Assembly: GCA_963576735.1 (NCBI GenBank)
Contig: OY755175.1
Location: forward strand, 17,500,401 to 17,564,400
Direction: 5' to 3'
DNA: 64,000 nt
Origin: Bedellia somnulentella
Taxonomy: Eukaryota > Arthropoda > Insecta > Lepidoptera > Bedelliidae
The translations under genes were made by a program, and so were the position numbers. Below the pieces are notes generated by a model, which worked only from the letters and a program-made list of their open reading frames with translations, was not told the origin of the DNA and searched no databases. Below, piece after piece: positions 1 through 11,563 of this stretch (its first letter is position 1; each line of letters opens with the position of its first letter).

Positions 1-1560
1 CATCCTGTAGAGCTATTTAATACGGTTCTTTTGATACCATACTCAAGGTGTGTAGAAGCTTTGGGTTCGTGTCAGAAAATATTTATCATTTTTTTGTACA
101 TGAAATTGCTCTATCGTATGGTTGAAGGGTTAAAATCTCTTCATATTCAAATATTTTGCTATGCTTTCTGTAGAGCTATTTAATACGGTTCTTTTGATAC
201 CATACTCAAGGTGTGTAGAAGCTTTGGACAGATTTTATCGCAACTATTCATTTCGCTGAAATCGGCCGCTGAGGGTTAACCTTGCGATTGAGGGGTTAAA
301 ATCTCTTCATATTAAAATATTTTGCTATGCATCCTGTAGAGCTATTTAATACGGTTCTTTTGATACCATACTCAAGGTGTTTAGAAGCTTTGGGTTCGTG
401 TCAGAAAATATTTATCATGTTTTTGTACGTGAAATTGCTCTATCGTATGGTTGAAGGGTTAAAATCTCTTCATATTAAAATATTTTGCTATGCTTTCTGT
501 AGAGCTATTTAATACGGTTCTTTTGATACCATATTCAAGGTGTGTAGAAGCTTTGGACAGATTTTATCACAACTATTCATTTCGCTGAAATCGGCCGCTG
601 AGGGTTAACCTTGCGATTGAGGGGTTAAAATCTCTTCATATTCAAATATTTTGCTATGCATCCTGTAGAGCTATTTAATACGGTTCTTTTGATACCATAC
701 TCAAGGTGTGTAGAAGCTTTGGGTTCGTGTCAGAAAATATTTATCATTTTTTTGTACGTGAAATTGCTCTATCGTATGGTTGAAGGGTTAAAATCTCTTC
801 ATATGAAAATATTTTGCTATGCATCCTGTAGAGCTATTTAATACGGTTCTTTTGATACCATACTCAAGGTGTGTAGAAGCTTTGGGTTCGTGTCAGAAAA
901 TATTTATCATTTTTTTGTACGCGGAATAGCTCTATCGTATGATTGAAGGGTTAAAATCTCTTCATATTAAAATATTTTGCTATGCATTCTGTAGAGCTAT
1001 TTGAAGCGGTTCTTTTGATACCATAGTCAAGGTGTGTAGAAGCTTTGGACAGATTTTATCACAACTATTCATTTCGCTGAAATCGGCCGCTGAGGGTTAA
1101 ACTTGCGATTGAGGGGTTAAAATCTCTTCATATTAAAATATTTTGCTATGCATCCTGTAGAGCTATTTAATACGGTTCTTTTGATACCATACTCAAGGTG
1201 TGTAGAAGCTTTGGGTTCGTGTCAGAAAATATTTATCATGTTTTTGTACGTGAAATTGCTCTATCGTATGGTTGAAGGGTTAAAATCTCTTCATATTAAA
1301 ATATTTTGGTATGCTTTCTGTAGAGCTATTTAATACGGTTCTTTTGATACCATTCTCAAGGTGTGTAGAAGCTTTGGACAGATTTTATCACAACTATTCA
1401 TTTCACTGAAATCGGCCGCTAGGGTTACCCTTGCGATTGAGGGGTTAAAATCTCTTCATATTCAAATATTTCGGTATGCATCATGTAGAACTATTTAATA
1501 CGTATCTTTTGATACCATACTTAAGGTGTGTAGAAGCTTGGGGCTCATGTCAGAAAAGTT
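1..1560. repeat. Satellite array with 329-bp A-B higher-order unit
   Basis: Tandem monomers of about 163 bp (type A, starting at 1, 330, 659, 822, 1151, 1479) and 166 bp (type B, at 164, 493, 985, 1314). The order is A-B-A-B-A-A-B-A-B-A(partial). Both types share their first ~65 bp and last ~45 bp but have different central cores. Type B carries an 'aatcggccgct' core. The array is cut by the window start, so its full length is unknown. Short ORFs in each A monomer are repeat artefacts. Confidence 0.95.
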
Positions 1561-4500
1561 TTTAATAATTCATCTAGGGTGGCTGCTCTACATTTTGTTT
1601 CATGGGTTTAAGGTTCGCGTTCGGGCAGGTTAATGGCCTAGAGTGTTAATGCAGCTATTTATGTGGCAATGAGGCTTCTCAGATGCTGAAATTCCTGGTT
1701 TTACACCTTTTCATATTGAAACTTTTTAATTTGGTCGGGTTATAATCGGCCGCTGGAATCGGCCGCTAACTTCACACCGGTTAAAAGGAATAGGTACACA
1801 CAGTAACAGGTAAAACATTTTAAATCGGGAGTTATAGAGTTTCAATTATAATAATCTAAAGGTGTTAAGCTTTAGTACATAGACGTCATAAACACCAGAC
1901 CAAATAGTGCAGAACAATTGTTTGGCACATTTTAGAAGTTAGCGTTTACGTACTTAAACATACATACATGTAAAAAGAGTTAACCTTGGATAGAGTGGAA
2001 GAAATTCCGCCGGGCATATTAATTGAGTAAAACTGCCTTCAAACTGCTTATCTGTGTGGTCAGAGGATGTAAAAATGAATAATCAATAAAACATCAGAAA
2101 TACCAATTTTTTACTATAATTTTAAAATAATCAGATTTCACTGACCCAAACATTAAATCTTCAAAATGGCATTATGGCAAAATAATAAACGAGGCAAATA
2201 TAAAAGTGCTCTTTATTTTAAAATAAAATAAATTCATTTACAATTACGCCGTTTCCTTAAAAAAATACATCCCTAATAAAACGACAATCACTAATATGTC
2301 TTTAAATAAAAATAAAAAATATATATTAACAACCCATAAGACAGAAATGATATGTTTTAAAGTTCATTTATACCAAACATTATGTTATTATAAGATAGTA
2401 AATAAAATACAGATTTTTTATTAATTATAGTTTCACAACATTCGTATAAAAATTATGTGCTTTAAAATGATAGTGACTACCTTTTCTACGTGTCTATTTC
2501 TAAACTATATTGGCCCCATTTTGTGAATGTGCGAATAATTCGTTCAGAAGTTATACTTTTCATTTCAGGAAACTTTTAAAAAGCAAATGTTTTGACATTA
2601 AAGCTGCGCTGTTATTAACAAGGTACAACTTCATTAAATGAGATATGTGTAGTTATTATATTTTCGACTGTCTTCAACAGGTCCCCAAATCAATTGTATG
2701 TTTTTTTTGTATGTATGTTACGCGATTACTCCGTTATTAGGCTATGAATTTCTAAAGTAGTCTCATTGTTTCGTTGCAATGATGGATGAAAATTTGGGAA
2801 TCCATCAAACAGCTGTGAAAGCAGTCCTATTTTTGTAAAAGATATTATCAACGTCTTATTTTATCAAGGAAGTTTGTTTATCATACAAATTATTATTTGT
2901 AGTAATATTATGAAGAGGATAGACTTGTTGTTTGTGTATTTTTTGTTCTTGTTATTGTTTGTAATAAGAGGTATTCGATATTGGAACACCGATTTCCAAA
3001 ATACTTCTCCTATGGTAATTTAAATAGATGTCTATTTTGTTAAAAGAGCCCTAATTTCTTCCTCTGATATCTTTCTTTTGCATTATTTTCAAAGACCCAG
3101 CCATCATTTGAATTCATTAAAATAATAAATGTTTTATTTGTTCAATGATGGCAATAAATATGATTATGGGCGCATTGTATAATTTCTGAACGATATTTTT
3201 CGCACATAGTGTTTTATTAATTAGCTATGCTCTAACTGACTACATTACTTATAGATTAACTTTGTTAAACGCTTAATGTAACCTTATTAGAGATCGTGAT
3301 AACTTAAGTTATAATAGAATGAGAACCCAGAATTTAACAACCCTACTTGTATATTTTTATGATTTGGATTATTTAAGTAAATAACCAAGTAGAGATTGCT
3401 ACTATTTTAATATCAGTATGCACAGCACAATCTAAGAATTTTTATCGTTAATTATTTGTGGTGTTATTCGTCTTAAAATTAGTAAAGTTCTAATAACTAC
3501 GATCTTAGAAATTTGACTAACCTACGTTTATTGTAATTATAGTTAGTTTAAATTGTGTATATGGTGTGCGTATGTTGTATACATTTTTATTAAACTATAA
3601 TTCTTACTAATAGAGGTAAATTATATTTATAATCGAATTTTAGTAATCTATTAATGTCAAGCTTTAACATAAAGTGTTAATGAACAGAAAAGTTATAGGT
3701 ATTTTATATATAAACCTTCCGTTATTACTGAACAATACGTTGTTTACTCTGATTTAGATAAAAAATAAGTTATTTAATTAAATTATAATTTCGGGGTATT
3801 AATTCTCGTTAAGGCTATTATTATATATCTATAATAATATATCCCTTATTTCCGAGATTTTTGTGCAACAGGAACTAGGCTCAATTACAACACTTGGATA
3901 CACAATAGAAAAATGCATGTATGCATGCATTATGTACTCAAAAGCAATTCCTAAGAAGTCACATTAACTTTGACACTACTAGATTACTTATTGATAAAAT
4001 ATCCTTAACCTTAGAGTATTTAGCTATTGTACATACGGAACATGATATTTTACAAAATTGCGTAGGCACTTTATCATTCACAATATTTATCATATAACAG
4101 GCACTTTTAAATTAATATCATTCTCTAGGCTGCCAAAATATTTTTTTTTTAACTAAGGTATAAATACCTTTGAAAATTTACAGCCAAAAAATTTGTTACC
4201 ATGCGATTTTACAAAGGAAATCGTTTTGTATTGCTTTTCTTTTAAAGTACATAGTTCACCGTAAATTAAATCAAACTTCTTCGCAAATAAGTCTTTTCGG
4301 ATACCCGCTCACAGGATGAAACAGACATCTGACTTTTGACAATGAGCTCATAAGAAAACCAAACCTAAATTGTAATTCAATAACTAATATAAGATCAATG
4401 ACGATAGATCAAAGGCAGAGGTAGCAAAATCGATCTATCTAATTCAAATTTTGACCGGTTTAGAGATTTGCCACATACCCAAAGACACATGAAAATTGCC

Positions 4501-4945
4501 ATCGAAACAATTTTGTTAGAAATCAGCACATAATATTATTTTATTAATAAAGTTTCCTTTAACTTAACGCCTAAATAGAGATGAAATTTAAGTATAAACA
4601 ACACACTATTGTAGGGTGTCCATAATTTGTGATTGGTTGAAACAATAACAACTGAACTTTTAGGATTATAGAATAAAGAATTGATATACGTATATAGACA
4701 ATTATTGTTTGATTACTTATTTAAATCTTCCTGAACCTTCTTTAGCCTAATATTTAAACATTGGGCTATAATAGATTATAAAGAGTATTAAATTTAAATT
4801 TTGTGTTTTGGCGTTACCTACATTTCCGATTTAAATATATCCTAAAATCACTACTCTTATATACTAGCATATGGACAAGTTAACAACCAAAATTCCACAA
4901 CAACCAGACAATTGGTTAACAACCAAAATACGCACGTACGTTTTT
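1561..4945. other. AT-rich non-coding flank
   Basis: The first ~220 bases look like decayed satellite flank: 'aatcggccgct' recurs twice near 1747-1768. The rest is AT-rich with no ORF, RNA gene or recognised repeat. It lies downstream of the adenylate kinase-like gene's last exon. Confidence 0.6.
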
Positions 4946-4955
4946 TTTATTTATT
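4946..4955 (-). terminator. Candidate poly(A) signal of the AK5-like gene
   Basis: On the minus strand this reads AATAAATAAA, two overlapping AATAAA hexamers, about 60 bases after the stop codon at 5014-5016. Position and sequence fit the 3' end of the AK-like transcript. This is inferred from sequence only. Confidence 0.5.
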
Positions 4956-5013
4956 GTACGTTGGTGAATGTGCAATCTTGGTTGTTGCAATGTCCGTGAC
5001 TTCGCTATACTTA

Positions 5014-5133
5014 TTACATATGTGTATTTGCAGTAATATCACCTAAACTTTGCGCGTACATTCTTCTTACTTGATCTTCCGTTAGTTCCGACACTGTAGT
5101 TATTTTCGTAATAGGATCTATTGACGATTTTAC
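5014..5133 (-). CDS. AK5-like gene, exon 8 (last exon, stop)
   Basis: This is the terminal coding exon: 120 nt, 39 codons plus TAA. It follows a good acceptor (ttctgctttcag). It begins VKSSIDPITK and ends ANTHM. The frame is phase 0 and continues exactly from exon 7, which ends in phase 0. The segment is hydrophilic, with Glu/Asp/Lys/Arg, and looks like a C-terminal extension beyond the kinase fold rather than part of it. I do not recognise a domain here. Its place in this gene rests on splice sites and phase, not on homology. A poly(A) signal follows about 60 bases downstream. Confidence 0.72.
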   Translation of the reverse strand, partial: VKSSIDPITKITTVSELTEDQVRRMYAQSLGDITANTHM

Positions 5134-5221
5134 CTGAAAGCAGAAAAATACTTATTTTATACTTACGGTACAAAATTTAAATAAATATTCTACTATTCTC
5201 TCAAGAGACATACATACATAT

Positions 5222-5890
5222 ACCATTTATAGTTCCCATTGGGATTGACAGAGACTATCGATCGCCACTTTGTGCGATCTTGGTAATCCTCTCGCGCTTC
5301 GATTACATTAATAAATCTTTTCTATTCTATTTGATCTAAATGTGTCTTCCGTGGTCGTACTCAACTAATATTACCTTCCATATCAGCTCTGTAAATCTTT
5401 TTCACCAATTTACTTTCAGCTATCCTCTCTTTTTGTCTTAACCATCTCAAAATTTTATTTTTTATTTTCTTTTTCAATATTTCGATTTTCACATAGCACC
5501 TTTCACGAATTATACTATTCCTCACTTAAACACATAACCTAACATTGCATTTACTTCTGAGAAGCTTTATCTCTGCTACATCTACTCTGCTCTCATTCTT
5601 CTTCTCCCAAACCCAACTTTCACTGCCATACATAAGCGCAATTTGGTCCATACATCCCATTGCTTCTCTTATTTTTGCATGCAGATAAATTTTTAAACAT
5701 CCGTTTAAATCATTACTCTTTTAATCAAAACCTTTGCTTTACAATACTGAGTAGGCTGATTCCGCGGTAATTAGTCTCCTGGTGAGACCCTCTTTATATA
5801 AAGGCACAATCACGGCCCTGCACCAATCTTGTGGTACTTTGCCACTGACTAGTACTTTTGGGATTGGAAGTACTTCTGTTGACAAACTTC
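5222..5890 (-). mobile_element. RTE-type LINE fragments (RT pieces and 3' tail)
   Basis: On the minus strand, 5740-5890 encodes a decayed reverse transcriptase N-terminal motif (VPQDWCRAVIVPLYK). 5222-5700 carries the C-terminal coding part and the 3' tail seen in other RTE copies here (10.99, 43.5, 50.1, 57.9 kb). The plus-strand edge is catacatacata, i.e. a (tatg)n tail. It lies in the intron between AK exons 7 and 8. It is full of stops and internally deleted. Confidence 0.7.
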
Positions 5891-6169
5891 TGATTTCTTA
5901 CATTTAATTGTACAAACATCTATCACCAGACTTATATTTAGCTTTCATGTTATTGTATAATAATGGTGGATTGTTAAGAAAGTGTTTAAAATTCAATGAT
6001 ATTCAAATGTTTGTAATTCCGGAGTAATAAAGCTAAAAATATCTTTAATATTTTCTGATAGAACAAAAAAAGAATAAAGAACTCTAAATTGGGCAATTAA
6101 TAATTTGAAAGTTAACTCAATATGCGAAATAATAGTTGGTAACCAGTGGGATTTTCTGGTACCGAAAAG

Positions 6170-6345
6170 TGTAGCCAGAGCTTCAGAACTAGAAACTCCT
6201 CAGCCATATTTGGAAGTTGATACGGGAGAAGAAGGGAAATAAACGATGATGGGACTCCAAACAGATCGCCAAAAAACCGCTTAAAAAGCCCCATACTCTA
6301 AGTCGCTTCTTACGACACCCGTGGGTATGAAGGGCATTTACGTCT
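6170..6345 (-). repeat. SINE family A, diverged copy
   Basis: Matches the family seen most cleanly at 53592-53848: 'cacgggtgtcgtaag', 'gccaaaagtggctgaggaattt' and related blocks, here reversed and diverged. The tail is lost. Confidence 0.65.
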
Positions 6346-6603
6346 GCGAATAATCCTATTAATATTATAAATTTGAAAGTTTAGACGTTAATGTGAATGA
6401 AATTTGGCAGAATACTAGATAAAGACCCAAATGATCAAATATGATACTTTATATCCTGGTTTTTTTTTATTAATGAATTATTCACGCCTGATTAACCTAA
6501 GAGCAACGGAAAAAACGATTTAAGTTTTGTCATAAGCAAATTTGACAGTACGAAGTCTGTCGTGTCAGCTAGTAAACGAATAAAGCAACAACACTGGTAT
6601 TAC

Positions 6604-6749
6604 CTCATTGTTTGTGATCCCCAGCAAGTTGTTCCCCAGGTTGCCGTTGGGCAGCGCCCCGTTCCTTGGCGCCCCGTTGGCCATGCCGTTCATCATGCCG
6701 CCGCCCATTCGCGCCATCGCGTGCGCGAACTGCTGCACGGAACTCATAT
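6604..6749 (-). CDS. AK5-like gene, exon 7 (Gly/Asn/Met-rich)
   Basis: The exon is 146 nt with acceptor tttacag before ATATGAG and donor GAG|gtaata. The first two bases (AT) complete a GAT codon with the final G of exon 6, and then 48 codons run to a phase-0 end that fits exon 8. The protein reads MSSVQQFAHAMARMGGGMM then a Gly/Asn/Pro-rich low-complexity stretch ending LGITNNE. The internal ATG could be mistaken for a start, but the exact phase fit to exon 6 favours an internal exon. The codons are GC-rich against an AT-rich background, which supports coding. I recognise no domain; a flexible C-terminal extension is the simplest reading. Confidence 0.72.
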
Positions 6750-6809
6750 CTGTAAATTTATGTAATGTAATTTTACGTTTATATTTATTTCACGCAGTGA
6801 ATTTGAATT

Positions 6810-8680
6810 TAAAAGGTTGCCGAAGACCACTCCGGGACCTAGTGGAGGACCCAGCAATTGAGAAACTTACGATAAAAGAAACAAAATAAAACTGAACCTC
6901 GCAGTCACAAAATGCACAAGGAAAAAGCTCTGAGAGTCTGACTCCAGAGTCTGGCTCCGAAAAGAAGAAAAGGGAATCCCCTAGGAGAGATCCTACCGCC
7001 ACCTCCAATGCAGGACAGAGAGACCCCAAATGGGAGAGCCATCGTCCTTGGTCGCCCCCACGTGCTGATCTACCTACACGAGGGGGGCACCCGGAGCGAA
7101 TCTCCATCGGGCAGAGGCGGTCGTCATCCCTAAAAAGGGCTACATGTCAATAGGGACAAATTCTTTGGACCGAAGTTACAGCCGTCCACTAGCAAGACGA
7201 AGGCACCAGAGCCTCAGAAGAGAGACCGACCTGACGATTCTAGGATGTCGTAAGATGTATGTGACGGTCACAGATAAACGGGCCCACCTTGCTGAAGCAA
7301 TAGTTACAGCATCGTTTCGGGATCTGACCCTGTAGGAAGCCGCATACCTCAAAGACCAGATTCAAGAGAAACTATGCTAAGACGGACTCGGGAACAGTGA
7401 TATCACCTGCTTTCCGAGCCTGTCCCAGGCTTTCTGAGAGTGCTCTCCGAATATGGTCCCGTCGTAACTGGGTTCGGGATTTAGCTGCCAGCACCGTATT
7501 ATCTTCGGGAGACAAGGTGCAGATGGTGCTCCAGTCTGACATCCCTGCAAGCACGCGCATAGCCCTGTTTCTGCCGAACTCAACTGAACCTCAGACTACA
7601 CTCTCTTCTGGGGAATAACAATGGAAGGTGGTACGACCTCGACAGTGTTGACCTTTTGTTAGGCCACTAAGATTGGAGGAGAAAATCCCAGAAAGTACCT
7701 CACGCTAGAACTTACGCCTGCCCAGGTGTAAGTACTCCTGGCGAGATATCGCAGGGTGCCGTTCGGCTACGGTCTGGTATTGGCCAACTTCCCCGTTGTG
7801 AAATGTCTCACAAACATCACTCAGCGATACTTTATGCATCAAACGACCAGCCTGCAGCTCCTTTGGTGCTTAGCGAGCTGAAGCCCTCCTCACACTAAGC
7901 AGTGGCGGGAAAGAGTAAACCTCTACTTCTAAAGATGGATGAGCTGTGCCGGTTAATGCATGACAACCCATCCCCAATGCCGTGGATAGATATGGCTATG
8001 ATCTCGTCATCACCGGTAAAACCACGCACAGAACTACAAGAAGAAGAAGAGAAGGCTATCATCAACGGTGTCCTCCCATTGCAGTCCAAATCCACCAATC
8101 CAACCCCCAAGTCACGCGAGTACTTATCCCTAGAGACAAGCAGGTCATGTCACCAATGCAATTCTGTTGTAGAGACCTGAATAAGCTGACAGCTGATAAC
8201 AACCTAACATAGGTGGTGATAGCATCCTTCTATATGCGCGGTGATGCCAAGGACTGCCCACCCAAGGGACTAACCGAACAACAAGTGAAGTACTCGGAAA
8301 ACTCCAGAATAGAAATTATTATTGGGATGGATGCACGCACACGCTTATCACCCGCTTTGAGCGTGTCACAATTCAAATCCCTGATAAGAGGGTGCTATCA
8401 ACCTATTTATTCTCTACTAATCTAAATGTAGCTAACATAAGATTCCAATCCACGTGGGTCATTTCCCGAGGGCAACCATAGTTTACATAACCTTAGTTAG
8501 TAGGAGAGCTTCACATGTAATAACAAATTGGCATATCATATGATGCCCGCTACCCGACCATAGTCCAATTTGTTTTATCCTTACTGACCAATTTCCAACG
8601 CAATCACCTAAGCGCAACCCACGGGCAACTAACGTCGGTCCCAACTAAGGGACGAGTTAGCCTCCGCTACTTTTGCTAAT
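6810..8680 (+). pseudogene. Decayed R1/Jockey-type LINE, ORF1 and endonuclease part
   Basis: GC-richer than its surroundings, with broken plus-strand reading frames. 7260-7400 resembles LINE ORF1 text (FRDLTL.EAAYLKDQIQEKL). 8213-8440 encodes an endonuclease-like stretch (IASFYMRGDAKDCPP, IIIGMDA, then TNLNVANI in another frame). Many stops and frameshifts are present, and no reverse transcriptase follows. It sits in the AK intron between exons 6 and 7. The clade is assigned from memory of arthropod LINE endonucleases and is only approximate. Confidence 0.65.
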
Positions 8681-9274
8681 TTAGATAGGTAGTCATGTAG
8701 TTAATGTAAATAATGTTAAAGTTCTCACTGATGTCATCGATAAACAGTACAAGGCGTCCTACCCCATTAAGCAGCCCACAACCCCATGGATTTTTTTTTG
8801 TAGAAATGTAAGATAGGGAGCTCGAAACTATGCGCAGTGAACTCCGTATTTTTTTTAACAGAGCTAAGAACTCCAGACGACCCGTTGATTGGTATAAAGT
8901 ATAGATACACCCGCGCAAAAATAGTGGTGCGGAACCCTTCTTGCGCGAGTTAGTCTTGAGACTTCGTACTTGGCCGGTTTTTCTGCATTATTGTTTGTCC
9001 TTTTTTATTATCCAAATGTAGATCTTTCATCTATCTCACTATCAAACACATATTTTTATTTTTAAAGTGCTACAAAAGTGTCAACACGGCGCCAGAAATA
9101 GCTTCAGGGATTTGCACACTTCTTTGAAGCAGCTAGTAGCTAAGGATATTTATTTGCCCACATATCCAAAGATACATGCCACATAATATCCACACAAGTG
9201 TTGAAAGTTAAAAGTTGAATCTAGCATGAGATGAATACAAAGTCAAAACACATAAAGTTACCACAGCTAAATAC

Positions 9275-9398
9275 CATGTCTAGGCGCGGCGGGGTTCGGT
9301 TTTGGCAGTTGAGCGATCGCCTCCGCGCGGTCCATTTCCTCCAGTAGCACGCGACTGAACTCCTCTTGCACTTCTTGAGTGTCTGTGTCACCGTCCAC
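9275..9398 (-). CDS. AK5-like gene, exon 6 (end of second AK domain)
   Basis: The exon is 124 nt with acceptor atattccag and donor ATG|gtattt. It encodes VDGDTDTQEVQEEF..LLEEM, the last helix region of an adenylate kinase fold (the usual 'ida..peeVf..v...l' end), then a Pro/Ala-rich segment ending APRH plus one base. If the donor is not used, reading continues two codons to a TAG, so a short isoform ending HGI is possible. Using the donor joins G to the AT of exon 7 without a frame break. The start position (V of VDGD) is the same as for exon 1 (VNGE) of the first domain, a sign of domain duplication. Confidence 0.82.
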
Positions 9399-9800
9399 CT
9401 GGAATATTATATTTGAACACATTTTAAGGATAGAGTTTAATAATTAACGATGTTGTAGCCAGTTGATGTAGAAAAGAGGTAATGTTGACGACATAATGCA
9501 CCTTCTTAAGAATATTTTGATAGCTCAGTTGAGTACTGTCTCGGGTAAGGTGGGAACACCGCAAGTGTGGGTACAAATTTTCATTTATAAAATAGCAATC
9601 ATAAAATATGCTGAAAAATGTAGTTGGGAATACCGTGACTGATTTACACAAAGTCATGAGAAAGTGGACTATTTATTCAAAGCGACTATAGTTAATGCAC
9701 GCACTGTTCTCGCAAAAAGAGGTTAATTTAATCACTCACTAAGTTAGGAACACAACTATAAAATAATTCGCTTTTAAAAAAAACAACAGACTTGGATAAC

Positions 9801-9893
9801 TCAAAATAAAACACAAAAATCCTTACAATAAGCAACCGATGCTGCTCGTCCAAACTGCTGAGCATGAGCAGCGACAGCTCGCTAAACATCTCC
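9801..9893 (-). pseudogene. Partial duplicate of AK exon 5 with its donor site
   Basis: Copies the 3' part of exon 5 plus adjoining intron (compare 11371-11462). On the minus strand it reads ELSLLMLSSLDEQHRLLI followed by gtaagg. It lies between exons 5 and 6. There is no convincing pyrimidine-rich acceptor upstream, so it is probably a ghost exon rather than an alternative one. Confidence 0.75.
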
Positions 9894-9937
9894 TTAATCT
9901 ACCATCATTCTACCCAAACATATATATATATACTAGC

Positions 9938-11001
9938 TTTTTGCCCCGCGACTTCGTCCGCGTGGACTTCATTTTTTGCATCCAGTTTACATAATACCAA
10001 AATACCGAAACACTGTCTCAACTTCTGTTTTTTATATTTATAATCCCGCGGGCGTTGTAAATGACATAAAGGACATTGAGGCTTTTTAAGTGATTGTTGG
10101 GCGATGCAGTTTGTGACCCATCACTAACAACCTTTATTAACCTATCTTTTATCAATATATTTCCAAAATTGGATGAAGAATTAGTATCTCCGAAGCTATG
10201 GCCACCCTTTTATGGAATTTATGGTTGTTAGCATATATTCATGAATGATTGATAGTTGGATTTCATAAATTCAATCGCACCAAGTTTTATTATAAAATGT
10301 AAAAAAACCCTATATTAACTTTCATTTGCTATATCAACCCGTTAGGGGATGAGTTCCAAAAATTCCTTTTTAATTGTTCATAAGAATCATGAAACAAATA
10401 TACCAAGTTTTTATGTTCAGAAATGAGAATATCTCTAGTAAGTACAGATACGGATAGTAGTTTGGCGCTGCGGCGACGGCCCGGTGCTGCCCCCTACACT
10501 GACCGTTGGTGATAGTGGGAGAACTTGCAGCGATTGCTCGGCAATATAGGGATGATTAGTGGTGGATCTCCTTCCAAAATAATCGCTAAATTGAAGGGAT
10601 ATATTATATTGAAGGGATATGATATTCGTTTGCAATATAAGTAGATGTAAAAAAAATTGTATACGATAAAAAAATAGTACATCATGGCTCGGGAGTTCCT
10701 TATTTTCGGGGATGCATTACCGTACCATTAAGCTTCTAAATTTTGATTTTTATATTAGTTTACAATATTTTACGTTGTTTTAAACGATACACAGCGCCAT
10801 CTCCAATGCATTTAGTAAGCAAACAATATTTTTGATTTCCCGTGGGAACATATTTTTTCCGGGATAAAAAGTACCCTATTATTTAATTTAGACTTCTAAC
10901 TACACGTCTGAAAAATTTCAAAGCAATCGGTTCAGTATTTACGGCGTGAAAGCGGAACAAACAAACAAACAAACTCACTTTCCCATTTATAATATTAGTA
11001 T
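9938..11001. mobile_element. Lepidopteran Helitron-like (Lep1-type) repeat, composite
   Basis: Starts 'ctagctttttgccccgcgac' and ends in text ('aagcaatcggttcagt', 'ataatattagtatgga') that I know from widespread lepidopteran non-autonomous elements. A SINE A piece (about 10076-10220) appears to be inserted inside. No coding capacity. The family name is from memory; the boundaries are approximate. Confidence 0.55.
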
Positions 11002-11235
11002 GGATACTCACGCAGCGCTGTTAGCTCTATTGGGGTAGGTAGAGCCCATCGATTGCCACTTTGTACAATCCTGACACACCTTTCGATCTTCATTTACATC
11101 CATCAATCTTTTCATTCATGCTTTTTTATTCTTTCCATTTCGGACGTCTGCCTTTTTAAGCACAGTCGTCCTCTACTGACATCACCTTCCACATAGTTCT
11201 AGAAATTTCTGTCATTATTTACTATCATCCATCCT
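11002..11235 (-). mobile_element. RTE LINE 3' fragment
   Basis: Reversed, this matches the RTE C-terminus and tail: a 'cgatagtctctgcctacc' type block, the RLMDVNEA-like coding region and GRPRR-like region, as at 57900-58240. Broken frame. Confidence 0.65.
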
Positions 11236-11257
11236 CTCTATGTTATCTAAATTAAAA

Positions 11258-11336
11258 CATAAAGTATCTCACAATAAGCAACCCTTGCTGCTCGTCCAGA
11301 CTCTTGAGCATGGGAAGCTACAGCTCAGGGAACAGT
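11258..11336 (-). pseudogene. Second partial duplicate of AK exon 5
   Basis: Just downstream of exon 5 on the minus strand. It reads KLFPEL, a stop, then LPMLKSLDEQQGLLI followed by gtgaga. The in-frame stop shows it is not used as is, though a donor-like site persists. Confidence 0.75.
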
Positions 11337-11398
11337 TTCATTATTCTACACGACCTAACAATCTTGCATAAACCAAACTAAAACACAAAAATCCTTAC

Positions 11399-11563
11399 AA
11401 TAAGCAACCGATGCTGCTCGTCCAAGCTCTTGAGCATGGGCAGCGATAGCTCGCGGAACAGCTCGAGGCGGCGGCGGAACGCGGCCACCGTGTCGTCGCG
11501 CCGCCCGCGGCCCAGCTGCAGCTTGGAGCAGTCCACCAGCACGAGGCGCGGCTCTACGGCGAA
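11399..11563 (-). CDS. AK5-like gene, exon 5 (second AK domain, LID region)
   Basis: The exon is 165 nt, 55 codons, phase 0 at both ends, with acceptor ccaccccag and donor ATT|gtaagg. It starts FAVEPRLVLVDC and carries GRRDDTVAAFRRRLELF, which matches the adenylate kinase signature R-x-DDN-x-x-x-x-x-R (here RRDDT...RRR). It continues LPMLKSLDEQHRLLI. In the family this segment carries catalytic and LID arginines that contact the phosphates. The LID is short, as in cytosolic AK1/AK5-type enzymes. The usual DDN is DDT. GC content is very high, with almost all third positions G or C. Two partial copies of this exon lie nearby. Confidence 0.88.

Noticed and set aside
327..1333. Three 61-codon ORFs in the satellite array
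   Set aside because: They recur because the DNA repeats; no codon-level conservation beyond the repeat itself.
6565..6747. Stand-alone 60-codon gene starting MSSVQQ
   Set aside because: Its true limits are splice sites and it fits as AK exon 7; the ORF's end runs into intron.
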